In this document: positions 1 through 8,774 of the stretch, piece by piece | Layout: every line of letters starts with the position of its first letter | Position numbering within the stretch: position 1 is the stretch's first letter | NCBI GenBank assembly: GCA_020723185.1 | Contig: DYJI01000007.1 | Coordinates: 153,874 to 217,873 of the forward strand | DNA from: Sideroxydans lithotrophicus | GTDB lineage: Bacteria > Pseudomonadota > Gammaproteobacteria > Burkholderiales > Gallionellaceae | Length of the DNA: 64,000 nt | Reading direction: 5' to 3' | Notes under the pieces: generated by a model | Databases searched by the model: none | Told to the model about the DNA's origin: nothing | Seen by the model: the letters and a program-made list of their open reading frames with translations, nothing else | Program-made: the position numbers and the translations under genes

Positions 1-39
<39 letters not shown>

Positions 40-75
40 GCAATGTTCTTTCCATTACACGATGATTGTTATTTT

Positions 76-1290
76 TCATGGACTCATCCGATTACATGGC
101 GGTGGTGCACCGAACGTCTCGCAAAAAGCATGGTACAACTGTCGCTCCAGCAAACGCCAGTCTTCGCTCACTACACGGTACCTTACTCTTGCGCCCCCCT
201 CAGCTAGTGCGCTGAATAATAATACACTACCATTGCCGCGCAAATGATCTGACAAACGCTTGCGCAAATTCCTGGTCGAACCGATATATACAACTTGTGT
301 TCGCTCAGTCGACAGTTGGCTATCTGGCATGACGGTATCCTCACAGGGACTGGTCGCGTGGATTTCATATACGCCAGAATGGGAAGGGATCATGGCGCTG
401 ACTCCCTGTTGCGTCATGGGCAGGAGAGGAGAGAACCCACCAGCCACGGACAAATAGCTTTCACGTCCGGCACGGCGACGCCAGTCTGGGATCGCCAGAT
501 GATGGCGTATCGCGGCGACCGAGCGCCGCGTGATCAAAACTCCATATTGCTGCGCGAGCAGTGAGGCGACAGCCTCGTCTGGCAGAGGATGTTCGATACG
601 CCTCTCCAGAATCAGCGTTTTTTCCAATTTCATCAAGTGATCAATGCGATGGCAATGGAGTTGGCGTTCGTTGGGAAGGAGTGTCGTTAATGGCTGAATT
701 TTGCCATCCGGCATTTTGAAGGCCAGTCCACGCACTAGGCGCGACACTCTACTTACGTCGGCCACCATGGGAAGTTGGGCACGCTCTGCCAATATTCTCG
801 TTAGACGCGCTTGGGGCATGGCTGCCAGATCAAGCGGATTCCCAGACATCAAATATTCCGCCTGAACGTCAATGAGCGAATGCATCAATGCATGAGTCAA
901 TCGGTTGCGGCTATTGATGAGGCGTAGCCGATGAAGCATGGAATGTATTTCCGGCAAAATACCTTGCGCTAGTTTCATGCGCTCTATTTCGTCCTCGTCG
1001 AAGCGGTATTCGCGGACGAAGGCCGTCCGATGGTAGACAAAGCTTGGGTAACCTTCTGACGTGCGAATTTCCCCTAATGCCAAAGGTGCACTTGAAGATC
1101 GCTCCACAGTCTGTGCGCACAGTACTGCACTATTCAGTGCTGATACTTCCACATGGGGTTTGAGCGACCGGAAATGCGGAGAAAGCTCAATTTTTTCTAC
1201 GCTTCGATCATAGGCCTTGAGCGGTAAAGTGAGAAAGCGAGCGAAAACGATTTTGCCGAGCGTGGCGGCATCGAGGTTGTTGTTCTTCAA
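76..1290 (-). CDS. Sigma-54 (RpoN) C-terminal-like protein fused to a GIY-YIG nuclease domain
   Basis: A 404-residue protein. Residues about 115-205 resemble the end of the RpoN core-binding region (a RNRLTHALM segment, then VSRVSRLVRGLAFKMPDGKIQPL). Residues 235-273 resemble the RpoN DNA-binding domain, with TRRSVAAIRH at 254-263 standing where sigma-54 has its RpoN box ARRTVAKYRE. From residue 306 there is a GIY-YIG nuclease: GVY at 306-308, VYIG at 334-337, the conserved Arg in RKRLSDHL, Glu in LLERQL (about 382) and Asn near 400. The glutamine-rich activator region I of true sigma-54 is missing. The start is taken as TTG three codons after an in-frame TGA; no good ribosome site is seen, so the start is uncertain. 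I infer a sequence-specific DNA-binding nuclease or regulator rather than a working sigma factor. Confidence 0.75.
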   Translation of the reverse strand: MKNNNLDAATLGKIVFARFLTLPLKAYDRSVEKIELSPHFRSLKPHVEVSALNSAVLCAQTVERSSSAPLALGEIRTSEGYPSFVYHRTAFVREYRFDEDEIERMKLAQGILPEIHSMLHRLRLINSRNRLTHALMHSLIDVQAEYLMSGNPLDLAAMPQARLTRILAERAQLPMVADVSRVSRLVRGLAFKMPDGKIQPLTTLLPNERQLHCHRIDHLMKLEKTLILERRIEHPLPDEAVASLLAQQYGVLITRRSVAAIRHHLAIPDWRRRAGRESYLSVAGGFSPLLPMTQQGVSAMIPSHSGVYEIHATSPCEDTVMPDSQLSTERTQVVYIGSTRNLRKRLSDHLRGNGSVLLFSALAEGGARVRYRVVSEDWRLLERQLYHAFCETFGAPPPCNRMSP

Positions 1291-1351
1291 AGCGTCTCAT
1301 CGTTGGATTGACAACTTGCTGCCGGTGGGTAAGTGCGCCGAGTGTCACGGC

Positions 1352-1394
1352 GACGCGGGTTCAAATAGCGCGATTGGGGAATTGAACCCGCGTC
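1352..1394. repeat. 13-bp perfect inverted repeat
   Basis: GACGCGGGTTCAA at 1352-1364 is matched by its exact reverse complement at 1382-1394, with 17 bases between. It lies between the Fic gene and the GIY-YIG gene, both on the minus strand. There is no T-run on either side, so an operator or an RNA hairpin is as likely as a terminator. Confidence 0.6.
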
Positions 1395-1408
1395 CTAGAT
1401 GAGTGGTT

Positions 1409-2527
1409 TCACCGAAGCTCATACCAGACACCCCGTCCGCTACCGTGCTGGTTCAAGTGCCCACGTTCAATCAGCGTGCGGAAATGTTGCTTGAGTGTAT
1501 TGCGGCTTGCACCGGTCAGTTTGATTGCCTCGCCGATCGTGACACGACCATGCTCGCGGGCAAACTCGACGATTTGTAACGAAAGTTCCGGTAAGGTGGC
1601 CAGCACCAGTTTTTCGCGCTCAACCTTCTTTTCCAGTCGCTTGACCTGCTCCGTCAGCGAACGTAGGAAGAACACCAGCCATGGTTGCCAGTTCGGGGCA
1701 TCGCTGCGAATCGTCCCTTGGGTTTGACGCAGTGCCAGATAGTAGGCTTCCTTGCTTTGCTCGATGACGCTTTCCAGTGAACTATAGGGCACATAGGCGT
1801 AGCCTGATTGCAACAGCAACAAGGTTGTGAGCACGCGCGAAAGGCGACCGTTGCCGTCCTGAAATGGGTGAATTTCCAGAAACACGACTACCCAAACTGC
1901 AATGATTAGTAACGGATGCAGGTGTTTTGAATCGCGTTCTTCCTGTACCCATGTCACCAGTTCGGTCATCAAACGTGGCGTGTCGAATGGTGAAACTGTC
2001 TGAAACACGATACCGAGCTGCGTGCCGTTTTCATCAAAGGCTGCGACGCTATTGGATGTGGTCTTGTAATTGCCGCGATGCCATGCATCTTTTTCACTAT
2101 AGACGAGCAGATTCTGGTGCAATTGCTTGATATGGTTTTCGGTGAATGTGATGTCTTTCCACGACGAAAAAACTAGCTCCATTACTTCCGCATAGCCAGC
2201 CACTTCCTGTTCGTCACGACTGCTGAAGTTTTTGATCTGCAGGTTGGACAGCAATCCCTCGACCTCGCGGTCGGACAATTTGCTGCCCTCAATCCGGGTT
2301 GACGAGCCGATACTTTCGATAGTGGCAACGCGGCGCAGGGCAGACAGCCTGTCTGGGGCGAGCGTCCCCAAGGCGCGCCACGCCCCCTTGAATTCATCAA
2401 TTCTAGCGATCAGTGACAGAATGTCCGGGGTGATATGGATTGTGTCGGTTTTAATCACGGAACCAATGATACACCCAATTACACCCATTTCAAGTGCGCC
2501 ATCCAAAACACATCCATTTACATCCAA
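1409..2527 (-). CDS. Fic family protein (AMPylase-like) with C-terminal winged helix
   Basis: A 372-residue protein with the complete Fic active-site motif HPFQDGNGRLSR at residues 220-231; the His acts in nucleotidyl transfer. An N-terminal STRIEG at 76-81 matches the (S/T)xxxE(G/N) inhibitory helix of class II Fic enzymes, whose Glu blocks ATP in the active site. The last 60 residues look like a winged helix (VTIGEAIKLTGASRNTLKQHF), the common Fic/HTH arrangement. Fic enzymes attach AMP to target proteins; the target here is unknown. An internal Met at residue 14 is an alternative start. It may be a stress or self-regulation switch carried by the element. Confidence 0.88.
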   Translation of the reverse strand: MDVNGCVLDGALEMGVIGCIIGSVIKTDTIHITPDILSLIARIDEFKGAWRALGTLAPDRLSALRRVATIESIGSSTRIEGSKLSDREVEGLLSNLQIKNFSSRDEQEVAGYAEVMELVFSSWKDITFTENHIKQLHQNLLVYSEKDAWHRGNYKTTSNSVAAFDENGTQLGIVFQTVSPFDTPRLMTELVTWVQEERDSKHLHPLLIIAVWVVVFLEIHPFQDGNGRLSRVLTTLLLLQSGYAYVPYSSLESVIEQSKEAYYLALRQTQGTIRSDAPNWQPWLVFFLRSLTEQVKRLEKKVEREKLVLATLPELSLQIVEFAREHGRVTIGEAIKLTGASRNTLKQHFRTLIERGHLNQHGSGRGVWYELR

Positions 2528-2570
2528 TAGATCGGGACAGGCTCCATGGCGTGCGGTTTGCCAATCAATT

Positions 2571-2596
2571 CCTCCCCAGCATTCAAGCTGGGGAGG
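2571..2596. repeat. Hairpin downstream of metE, related to one downstream of metR
   Basis: CCTCCCCAGC (2571-2580) and GCTGGGGAGG (2587-2596) form a perfect 10-bp stem with a 6-base loop. The hairpin with its right flank GATGTAAA closely matches the one at 5982-6021. It lies just past the metE stop and may end metE transcription, though no T-run follows. Confidence 0.7.
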
Positions 2597-2614
2597 ATGT
2601 AAATAGACCTTGAT

Positions 2615-4909
2615 TCAAACTGCTGCGGCACGCAAAGTTTTTGCCGCCGCCACCATGTGGGTCAGTGCGGGAATGACCTCTGCCCACTGGCGTGTCTTCA
2701 GACCGCAATCCGGGTTCACCCACAAGCGTTCGGCTGGAATACGAAGGGCGGCCTTTTTCATCAACTCCACCATGTGCTGTTCAGTCGGGATGTTGGGCGT
2801 ATGGATGTCATACACGCCGGGGCCGATCTGATTCGGATACTTGAAATGGTCGAAAACATCCAGCAACTCCATATCCGACCGCGAGGTCTCGATAGTAATG
2901 ACATCGGCATCCATGTCGGCGATAGCGGCGATAATGTCGTTGAATTCCGAATAGCACATATGGGTGTGAATCTGCGTCTCGTCTGTCACGCCGTTGGCAG
3001 CAATACGGAAGGATTCCACCGCCCAGTCCAGATAGGATTGCCATTGTGCGCGGCGCAGCGGCAATCCTTCGCGCAACGCGGCCTCGTCAATCTGAATGAT
3101 GCGCACCCCGGCCTGTTCCAAATCCAGAACTTCCTCGCGGATTGCCAGCGCCAGTTGGTAGCAGGAAACCGAACGCGGCTGGTCGTCGCGTACGAAGGAC
3201 CAGTTCAGCATCGTCACCGGCCCGGTCAGCATGCCCTTAATCGGCTTGTCGGTCAGTGATTGTGCGTATTTGATCCATTCCACCGTCATCGCTTGCGGAC
3301 GTCTGATGTCGCCGAACAGGATGGGCGGCTTTACGCAGCGCGAGCCGTAAGACTGCACCCAGCCAAAGTGACTGAAGGCGTAGCCATCCAGTTGTTCGCC
3401 GAAGTATTCCACCATGTCGTTGCGCTCGGCCTCGCCGTGCACCAGTACATCCAGCCCCAGTGTTTCCTGCTCGCGCACGCAGCGCGCAATTTCAGCCTGC
3501 ATCGCGCTCTGGTAGTCGGTATTGTTGATCTCGCCCGCCTTGAACTGGCTGCGCGCCTGGCGGATTTCCGCCGTCTGCGGGAACGAGCCGATGGTGGTGG
3601 TCGGATACAGCGGCAGCTTCAGAAATGCTGCCTGTTTCTCGGCGCGCACCGGATAGGCATTCTGGCGTTGTCCGAGTTCAGGTGTGATGCGAGCCAGTGC
3701 CTGCTTGACCGCCGGGTTGCTGACACGAGGCGAAGCGCGGCGGCTGGCGAGTGCGCCCTGATTCGCTTTCAATTCGTTGGCGACGGCGGCACGGCCTTGA
3801 TTCAATGCGGTGGCCAGCACACGCAGTTCATCGAGTTTTTGTACCGCAAAGGCCAGCCAGGATTTGATCTCGGTATCCAGCTTCTGCTCGCTGTTCAAAT
3901 CCACAGGGACATGCAGCAGCGAGCAGGACGGCGCGATCCACAAACGCTCACCAAGGCGCTCGGCCAGCGGTTCCAGCCAGTCCAGCGTGGCATTGAGGTC
4001 GGTCTTCCAGATATTGCGACCATTGATGACACCGAGCGACACGATCTTGTGTGAAGACACCAGATTCAACAGCGGCTGTATCTCGTTGCGTGCATTGATG
4101 ACATCCAGATGCAGACCGGCGACCGGCAGATTGCATGCCAAATACAGATTCTCTTGCAGTGTGCCGAAATAAGTCGCCAGCAGCAGCTTGATGCGAATGC
4201 TCTTGAGGTGGTGGTAAGCTAGATTGTAAGCGTTCTGCCAATCGGCATCCAATTCTGTAACCAAGGCGGGCTCGTCGATTTGCACCCACTCCACGCCTTG
4301 TGCTGCAAGTGTGTCCAGCAGTTCGGAATAGACGGGTAACAGACGCGGCAGCAGGTTCAGTCGACTGGAGTCATCCTTGGTTTTGCCGATGCGCAGATAG
4401 GTGACGGGGCCGATGATCACCGGCTTGGCATGCACGCCCTGCGCCTTAGCCTCGGCTAGTTGCGCCAGCAGACGTGTGGCATCCAGCTTGAATTCGGTGT
4501 CGGCAGTAAATTCCGGCACGATATAGTGATAGTTGGTATCGAACCACTTGGTCATTTCGCCCGCAGCGATCCCGCTGCAACAGCCCGCATGATCCTCGGT
4601 ACCTTGTGCGGAACGCCCGCGAGCGACTCTGAAATAATTATCCAGCGGATCGCCATGGTAGTCGCGTGCGCGCAGGGGTAGATTGCCAAGTGTGAGGCTC
4701 ATATCAAGCACTTGATCGTAGAAAGAAAAATCGCCCACCGGACTCCAGTCTAGGCCGGATTGCACATTCCAATGCGTTTTGCGCAGTGCTGTGCCTTGGA
4801 TTTTCAGTTCGGATATGGAGGACTGCCCCTTCCAGTAAGACTCCAGGGCAAATTTCAGTTCGCGTTTCGCGCCTATGCGCGGAAAACCCAAGTTATGCGT
4901 GACGACCAT
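2615..4909 (-). CDS. metE: Cobalamin-independent methionine synthase MetE
   Basis: A 764-residue enzyme, full length for MetE. It transfers a methyl group from 5-methyltetrahydropteroyltri-glutamate to homocysteine in the cytoplasm, the last step of methionine synthesis. The start [14 protein letters not shown] is the typical MetE N terminus. The C-terminal barrel keeps the zinc ligands: His and Cys in [10 protein letters not shown], Glu in ITIETSRSD and Cys in NPDCGLKTR. It is divergent from metR (107 bp between starts), the classic arrangement in which MetR with homocysteine activates metE. The pair looks like cargo within a mobile region because it is bracketed by matching hairpins. Confidence 0.97.
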   Translation of the reverse strand: MVVTHNLGFPRIGAKRELKFALESYWKGQSSISELKIQGTALRKTHWNVQSGLDWSPVGDFSFYDQVLDMSLTLGNLPLRARDYHGDPLDNYFRVARGRSAQGTEDHAGCCSGIAAGEMTKWFDTNYHYIVPEFTADTEFKLDATRLLAQLAEAKAQGVHAKPVIIGPVTYLRIGKTKDDSSRLNLLPRLLPVYSELLDTLAAQGVEWVQIDEPALVTELDADWQNAYNLAYHHLKSIRIKLLLATYFGTLQENLYLACNLPVAGLHLDVINARNEIQPLLNLVSSHKIVSLGVINGRNIWKTDLNATLDWLEPLAERLGERLWIAPSCSLLHVPVDLNSEQKLDTEIKSWLAFAVQKLDELRVLATALNQGRAAVANELKANQGALASRRASPRVSNPAVKQALARITPELGQRQNAYPVRAEKQAAFLKLPLYPTTTIGSFPQTAEIRQARSQFKAGEINNTDYQSAMQAEIARCVREQETLGLDVLVHGEAERNDMVEYFGEQLDGYAFSHFGWVQSYGSRCVKPPILFGDIRRPQAMTVEWIKYAQSLTDKPIKGMLTGPVTMLNWSFVRDDQPRSVSCYQLALAIREEVLDLEQAGVRIIQIDEAALREGLPLRRAQWQSYLDWAVESFRIAANGVTDETQIHTHMCYSEFNDIIAAIADMDADVITIETSRSDMELLDVFDHFKYPNQIGPGVYDIHTPNIPTEQHMVELMKKAALRIPAERLWVNPDCGLKTRQWAEVIPALTHMVAAAKTLRAAAV

Positions 4910-4970
4910 GATTTTTCTTTCAGATGAGAACAGGAGCGCAATGATAGAAAAATCATCCCATGAGATAAAA

Positions 4971-4983
4971 TGATATTATTTCA
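4971..4983. promoter_or_regulatory. Likely MetR binding site in the metE-metR intergenic region
   Basis: TGATATTATTTCA differs at one base from the enterobacterial MetR consensus TGAANNTNNTTCA and lies in the 107-bp divergent promoter region. A second loose TGA-N8-TCA palindrome lies at 4942-4955, nearer metE. Regulation by MetR is inferred from gene arrangement and motif. Confidence 0.5.
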
Positions 4984-5016
4984 ACCATCAATTATTATTT
5001 TTCATGCAATAGACTT

Positions 5017-5931
5017 ATGGGCATACTCGAACGCAGCCACCTGGAAATCATCCGCGCCGTATCACAACACGGTTCGCTGACCGCCGCCGCAGAAAAACTG
5101 CACCTGACCCAATCCGCCTTGAGCCACACCGTGCGCAAGCTGGAAGAGCAACTGGGTCTGCCGGTCTGGTACCGCGAGGGGCGCAGCTTGCGTCCGACTC
5201 AGGCAGGTGAATATCTGTTGTCAGTTGCCAACCGTCTGTTGCCGCAACTGGTGCATACCGAGGAACGCTTAAAACAATTTGCGCAGGGCGAACGCGGCAG
5301 CCTGCGCATCGGCATGGAGTGCCACCCGTGTTATCAGTGGTTATTGAAGATTGTCTCCCCATATCTCGCGCAATGGCCGGACGTGGATGTGGATGTAAAA
5401 CAGAAATTTCAATTTGGCGGTATCGGTGCATTGTTTGGTTATGAAATCGACATGCTGGTAACCCCTGATCCGCTCTACAAACCTGGCCTCACCTTTGAGC
5501 CGGTATTCGACTACGAACAAGTGCTGGTCGTTGGTCCGCAGCACCCGCTGCGCGGGGTGGAATATGTACTACCCAAACAACTCTCGGGAGAAACACTCAT
5601 CACTTACCCGGTCGCCATCGAGCGGCTGGACATTTACACGCTATTCCTGATCCCTGCCGGGGCTGCACCCAAGCGCCACAAAATCATCGAGACCACCGAC
5701 ATCATGCTGCAAATGGTCGCCAGCGGTCGCGGTGTGGCTGCCCTGCCGCGCTGGTTGGTCGAGGATCAATCAGCCAAGTTCGACGTCGCGCCGGTAAAGC
5801 TGGGGAAGCGTGGCTTGGCCAAGCAGATTTTTCTGGGATTCCGCGAGGTGGACGCTGATATAGATTACCTGCGTGCCTTCGTTGACTTGGCGGACACACA
5901 CCGCAACAAAGCGAGACTATTTCTCCATTGA
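5017..5931 (+). CDS. metR: LysR-type regulator MetR
   Basis: A 304-residue LysR-family regulator. The N-terminal helix-turn-helix is clear: HLEIIRAVSQHGSLTAAAEKLHLTQSALSHTVRKLEEQLG at about residues 7-46, followed by an effector domain of normal length. Divergent pairing with metE identifies it as MetR, which uses homocysteine as co-inducer and represses its own gene. It begins with ATG after a short AT-rich leader; no strong Shine-Dalgarno is seen. Confidence 0.93.
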   Translation: MGILERSHLEIIRAVSQHGSLTAAAEKLHLTQSALSHTVRKLEEQLGLPVWYREGRSLRPTQAGEYLLSVANRLLPQLVHTEERLKQFAQGERGSLRIGMECHPCYQWLLKIVSPYLAQWPDVDVDVKQKFQFGGIGALFGYEIDMLVTPDPLYKPGLTFEPVFDYEQVLVVGPQHPLRGVEYVLPKQLSGETLITYPVAIERLDIYTLFLIPAGAAPKRHKIIETTDIMLQMVASGRGVAALPRWLVEDQSAKFDVAPVKLGKRGLAKQIFLGFREVDADIDYLRAFVDLADTHRNKARLFLH

Positions 5932-5981
5932 GGGAATAGGTGTGACCTTCCCCCCGGTTTTTCGTCTCCCAACAGGCGGGG

Positions 5982-6021
5982 TTGACATCCTCCCCGGCAC
6001 TCATGCCGGGGAGGATGTCAA
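5982..6021. repeat. 18-bp-stem hairpin downstream of metR
   Basis: TTGACATCCTCCCCGGCA (5982-5999) and its exact reverse complement (6004-6021) form an 18-bp stem around CTCA. It shares TCCTCCCC-GC-GGGGAGGATGT with the hairpin at 2571. It lies between the converging metR and helicase genes, where it could act as a two-way terminator, or it could be one end of a mobile module. Confidence 0.75.
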
Positions 6022-6047
6022 AAAGGAGCCCACCGGAGTTTGGTAAT

Positions 6048-7751
6048 CTAAAGAAGCTCAGCTTTCCTCATGAATCTCGATTCCGGCCCATCATCAAGCG
6101 AACTGCTGATCTCAAGTCGGTTTCTGGAGCGCGTCATACCGACGTAGAACAAGCGCCTTTCCTCGGCCTCGGTAGAATCAAGGTGGGGGAGGTTCCCGTC
6201 CTCGGCCGCGATGATCCAAACGTTGTCGAACTCCAGTCCTTTGCTGCCATGCAAGGTTGAGAGAACGACCTCGGCCGCGGCAGTGTCCGAATTCAGCCTG
6301 GTCAGGGTGTTCAGCCGCTGCGCGAGAGATCCATTCAGCTTTGCCACGATGTTGGCCAGCTTCTTGAGGAGGTTTCCTCTATCGGACTTCAGGTACTGAG
6401 AAAACCAGTTCGTGGCCGCATAGATGGCCAGAGAGGTGTTGCCGTCTGCCATTTGCCGGCGCCAGTCGGCGCAACCGCGCCTCACGCCGTCGATGATTTT
6501 GATGGCGCGCACATCTTCGTTGGGTACGTGCTGGCGGATCTTTTCCAGCATCTGGTCGCAGTTCTTGTGGCTGTGGTCCAGGTTGAGCAGCTCCGGCTTG
6601 ATGCCGCACATAGAGAGCGCGTTGGCCATGCCCGTCCAGTTGTCCGAATGCACACTCTTGAGCAGCCCGACAAGCGCGCTTCCTACCATGCCATCCCAGA
6701 TGGACTTGCCGCCAGACAGGCGATAGGGGATAGCGTTCGCCATCAGCTCCGCCTCGACGTGCTCAAGCAAGCTGTTGGTTCTGGCCAGAACCGCCCAAGT
6801 TTGGCCGGGGGAAGACTTGATTGCCTTGGCTACGCGGCCAGCCTCATCGAGCCGATCTGCAACGCGATGCACATTGATGACGCCCACATTGGAGCGATGC
6901 GCCGTGATGGCCTTGTTGGCACGCAGCTTGTTGCAGGCGATCAGCGTTGCGGCGTGAGCAAGGATGTTCGGCGCACACCGGTAATTGACGGGTAGGGTGA
7001 TCTCTTGGGAGACAAGCTGCTGGGTGATGCGCTGCATCCCCTCGTACCCGAGGGCGTTCCTGAAGGAGTACAAGCTCTGATCATCGTCGCCAACGATGGT
7101 GCACTCGATGCCTGCCTTGCCGTGCTCGATCACCCACTGCGTCTGAATCTCATCCGCATCCTGAAATTCGTCAGCCAGCAGCCAGCGTATGGAGAGCGGC
7201 TTGATACTGTCATCCCGAATACCGTTCACCACGGTCAACAGGATGTCGGAGAAGTCCATGCCGCGCTCTGTGGCCAGCAGGCCTTGGTAGGCATGGAACA
7301 CATCCTCGATCTCGACATCCTCGAACTTGGGGACGCCGAGTTGGGATTTGGCGCGGTCGATGGCGGACAGCACGTCCTCGAAAGGTGCGTGGCACTTGAA
7401 TTGAGAGTAGCACCGACGCAGTATGCCCATGCGCTCCCCATCAGATAGCAGCTTGATACGGGACAAGTGCTTCAGGCGGCGAATTTGCGAAAGTGCGACG
7501 GAATGGAAGGTGCCGACAGCTAAGCGCTGCGCCTCGCGCTCCCCGCACAACTGTAGTGTCCGGGCTTTAAGTTCGGCTGCAGCATCGCGAGTGAAGGTGA
7601 CGGCGCAGAGCCGTCCGGTTTTGTTTTCAGAGAGGAGCCGGGCAGCGCGCATGGATAGCACGCTGGTTTTGCCCGATCCTGGACAGGCCAGAATCGAGCA
7701 ATGCCCATCGGCGCTGATAGCCCGATTTTGATGCGGGTTGAGTTCGATCAA
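6048..7751 (-). CDS. UvrD/Rep-like superfamily 1 DNA helicase
   Basis: A 567-residue ATP-dependent 3-prime to 5-prime DNA helicase by family. Visible motifs in order: Q-motif (NPHQNRAI), Walker A CPGSGKT near residue 25, DEFQDAD (motif II), GDDDQSLYSFR (motif III), VNYRCAPN (motif IV), TLHGSKGLEFDNV (motif V) and EERRLFYVGMTRSRNRL (motif VI). It is shorter than chromosomal UvrD (about 720 residues), so the 2B and C-terminal regions are reduced. The start is probably TTG at 7751, overlapping the TGA of the upstream gene (TTGA), which implies coupled translation. It probably serves DNA processing of the element. Confidence 0.92.
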   Translation of the reverse strand: MIELNPHQNRAISADGHCSILACPGSGKTSVLSMRAARLLSENKTGRLCAVTFTRDAAAELKARTLQLCGEREAQRLAVGTFHSVALSQIRRLKHLSRIKLLSDGERMGILRRCYSQFKCHAPFEDVLSAIDRAKSQLGVPKFEDVEIEDVFHAYQGLLATERGMDFSDILLTVVNGIRDDSIKPLSIRWLLADEFQDADEIQTQWVIEHGKAGIECTIVGDDDQSLYSFRNALGYEGMQRITQQLVSQEITLPVNYRCAPNILAHAATLIACNKLRANKAITAHRSNVGVINVHRVADRLDEAGRVAKAIKSSPGQTWAVLARTNSLLEHVEAELMANAIPYRLSGGKSIWDGMVGSALVGLLKSVHSDNWTGMANALSMCGIKPELLNLDHSHKNCDQMLEKIRQHVPNEDVRAIKIIDGVRRGCADWRRQMADGNTSLAIYAATNWFSQYLKSDRGNLLKKLANIVAKLNGSLAQRLNTLTRLNSDTAAAEVVLSTLHGSKGLEFDNVWIIAAEDGNLPHLDSTEAEERRLFYVGMTRSRNRLEISSSLDDGPESRFMRKAELL

Positions 7752-8473
7752 GCAACGACAGCTTCAGCAGGTTGAGCTGCGGCGGCGGCCTTCTTTGTGC
7801 GCTTCGGCTTGGTCGCTGTTGCAGCAGGTTCCGAACCTTCCGTACCGGTCTCGGTGGTAGATGCGCCATCAGTCAAAGTCAGATCGTCATCGTGCTCCTG
7901 GTCTGGTCCCTTGTTGTTGTGGGCTTTGAATGCGCGGTTCGTGATGCTCTTGATCTCGGCAGCCACGCCGATGGCCTTGCGACGCCACTTGCGCTCCATG
8001 CTCGATTTCACATCGTCGGCAATGAAACCAGCGAACCAGGCTGAGTGGACAAGGCAGATCAGCTCGTCCAGTTCGGTGATGATTTGCAGGTACTGGCCAG
8101 CCTTGTGACAGGTCAGTTTGGCCTCAACGGTCGCTGCATTCGTGTAGCTCAATCTACCCATTTCAATACCGTTATCGTCGGCGATCTTCTTGATCTGAGC
8201 TGCTACCTTGCGCAGCTCGGCCAGCGCTTTGTTGATCAGATGATCGACGGCACCGTTGACAGCCATCATGTCGCTCTGGTTTTTGATGATGGTGGGGAGC
8301 ACCGCGCTCAAATTGCGCATCGACACTGCGCACTCATCGAATGCGGTATCAAAAGCCAGTTGGGCAGGGGTCGTATTCAGCGATATCGTTTTCTGGATAT
8401 AGGGGTTACTGAATTCGATCTTGCGCTTCGCAGCCGGGATCTCTGCTTTCTTTACTTCCGTCTTGTCTGCCAT
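7748..8473 (-). CDS. Hypothetical protein, possible DUF1845-like element protein
   Basis: A 241-residue soluble protein I do not firmly recognise. The middle is helical (LPTIIKNQSDMMAVNGAVDHLINKALAELRKVAAQIKK); then comes a Trp/Leu segment DELICLVHSAWFAGFIADD. The C-terminal 50 residues are low complexity, acidic then Ala/Pro/Lys-rich. The segment ELICLVHSAWFAG loosely recalls DUF1845 proteins of integrative elements, but I cannot confirm it. It is first in a two-gene minus-strand unit with the helicase, transcribed from the operator-bearing region at 8509-8573 and divergent from the ParM-like gene. Confidence 0.7.
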   Translation of the reverse strand: MADKTEVKKAEIPAAKRKIEFSNPYIQKTISLNTTPAQLAFDTAFDECAVSMRNLSAVLPTIIKNQSDMMAVNGAVDHLINKALAELRKVAAQIKKIADDNGIEMGRLSYTNAATVEAKLTCHKAGQYLQIITELDELICLVHSAWFAGFIADDVKSSMERKWRRKAIGVAAEIKSITNRAFKAHNNKGPDQEHDDDLTLTDGASTTETGTEGSEPAATATKPKRTKKAAAAAQPAEAVVA

Positions 8474-8508
8474 GGTTGTTCCTTAAGTGAATGGGATGGG
8501 TATTGCGA

Positions 8509-8573
8509 GCATGACTTTGCCGCAGCCCCCCAAGAAAATCCTCGGAATGCGGTTCAAATTTGAACCGTATTTC
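8509..8573. promoter_or_regulatory. Duplicated 65-bp control sequence with 18-bp palindrome (copy 1)
   Basis: These 65 bases are identical to 39104-39168. They contain the perfect palindrome CGGTTCAAATTTGAACCG at 8550-8567 and a C-rich block (GCCCCCC). Both copies lie between divergent gene blocks in the same orientation relative to them, so the repeat is probably an operator-promoter shared by two units. On the minus strand this copy also encodes ATG plus eight codons and a stop (8483-8512), a possible leader peptide. Confidence 0.75.
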
Positions 8574-8774
8574 AAGGATTTCAGAGAAGCATCTCTTGAT
8601 AATCGCCACACGCTCCACAGGCGCACTACAGCACGCAAGGAAGATTTGAAGGCGCAGGGAAACGCGCCGCAGACGCCTTGTAGATGTGTTGAAGATGAGG
8701 GCGTGAAATTTGCGAGACGTTCGGTAGAACGCCTGTGGGTGAACTGGAATTTCACTACACACAAGGAGAATGCT

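Noticed and set aside
1352-1394. Possible tRNA T-arm (GGGTTCAAAT)
   Set aside because: The bases form a perfect 13-bp inverted repeat rather than a cloverleaf; no anticodon arm or acceptor stem is present.
2657-4054. Plus-strand frames (200 and 264 residues) opposite metE
   Set aside because: They run antisense to full-length MetE with all zinc ligands; no family match.
2571-6021. IS200/IS605-type transposon ends flanking metE/metR
   Set aside because: No tnpA or tnpB gene and no target pentanucleotide could be recognised; only the hairpin similarity supports it.
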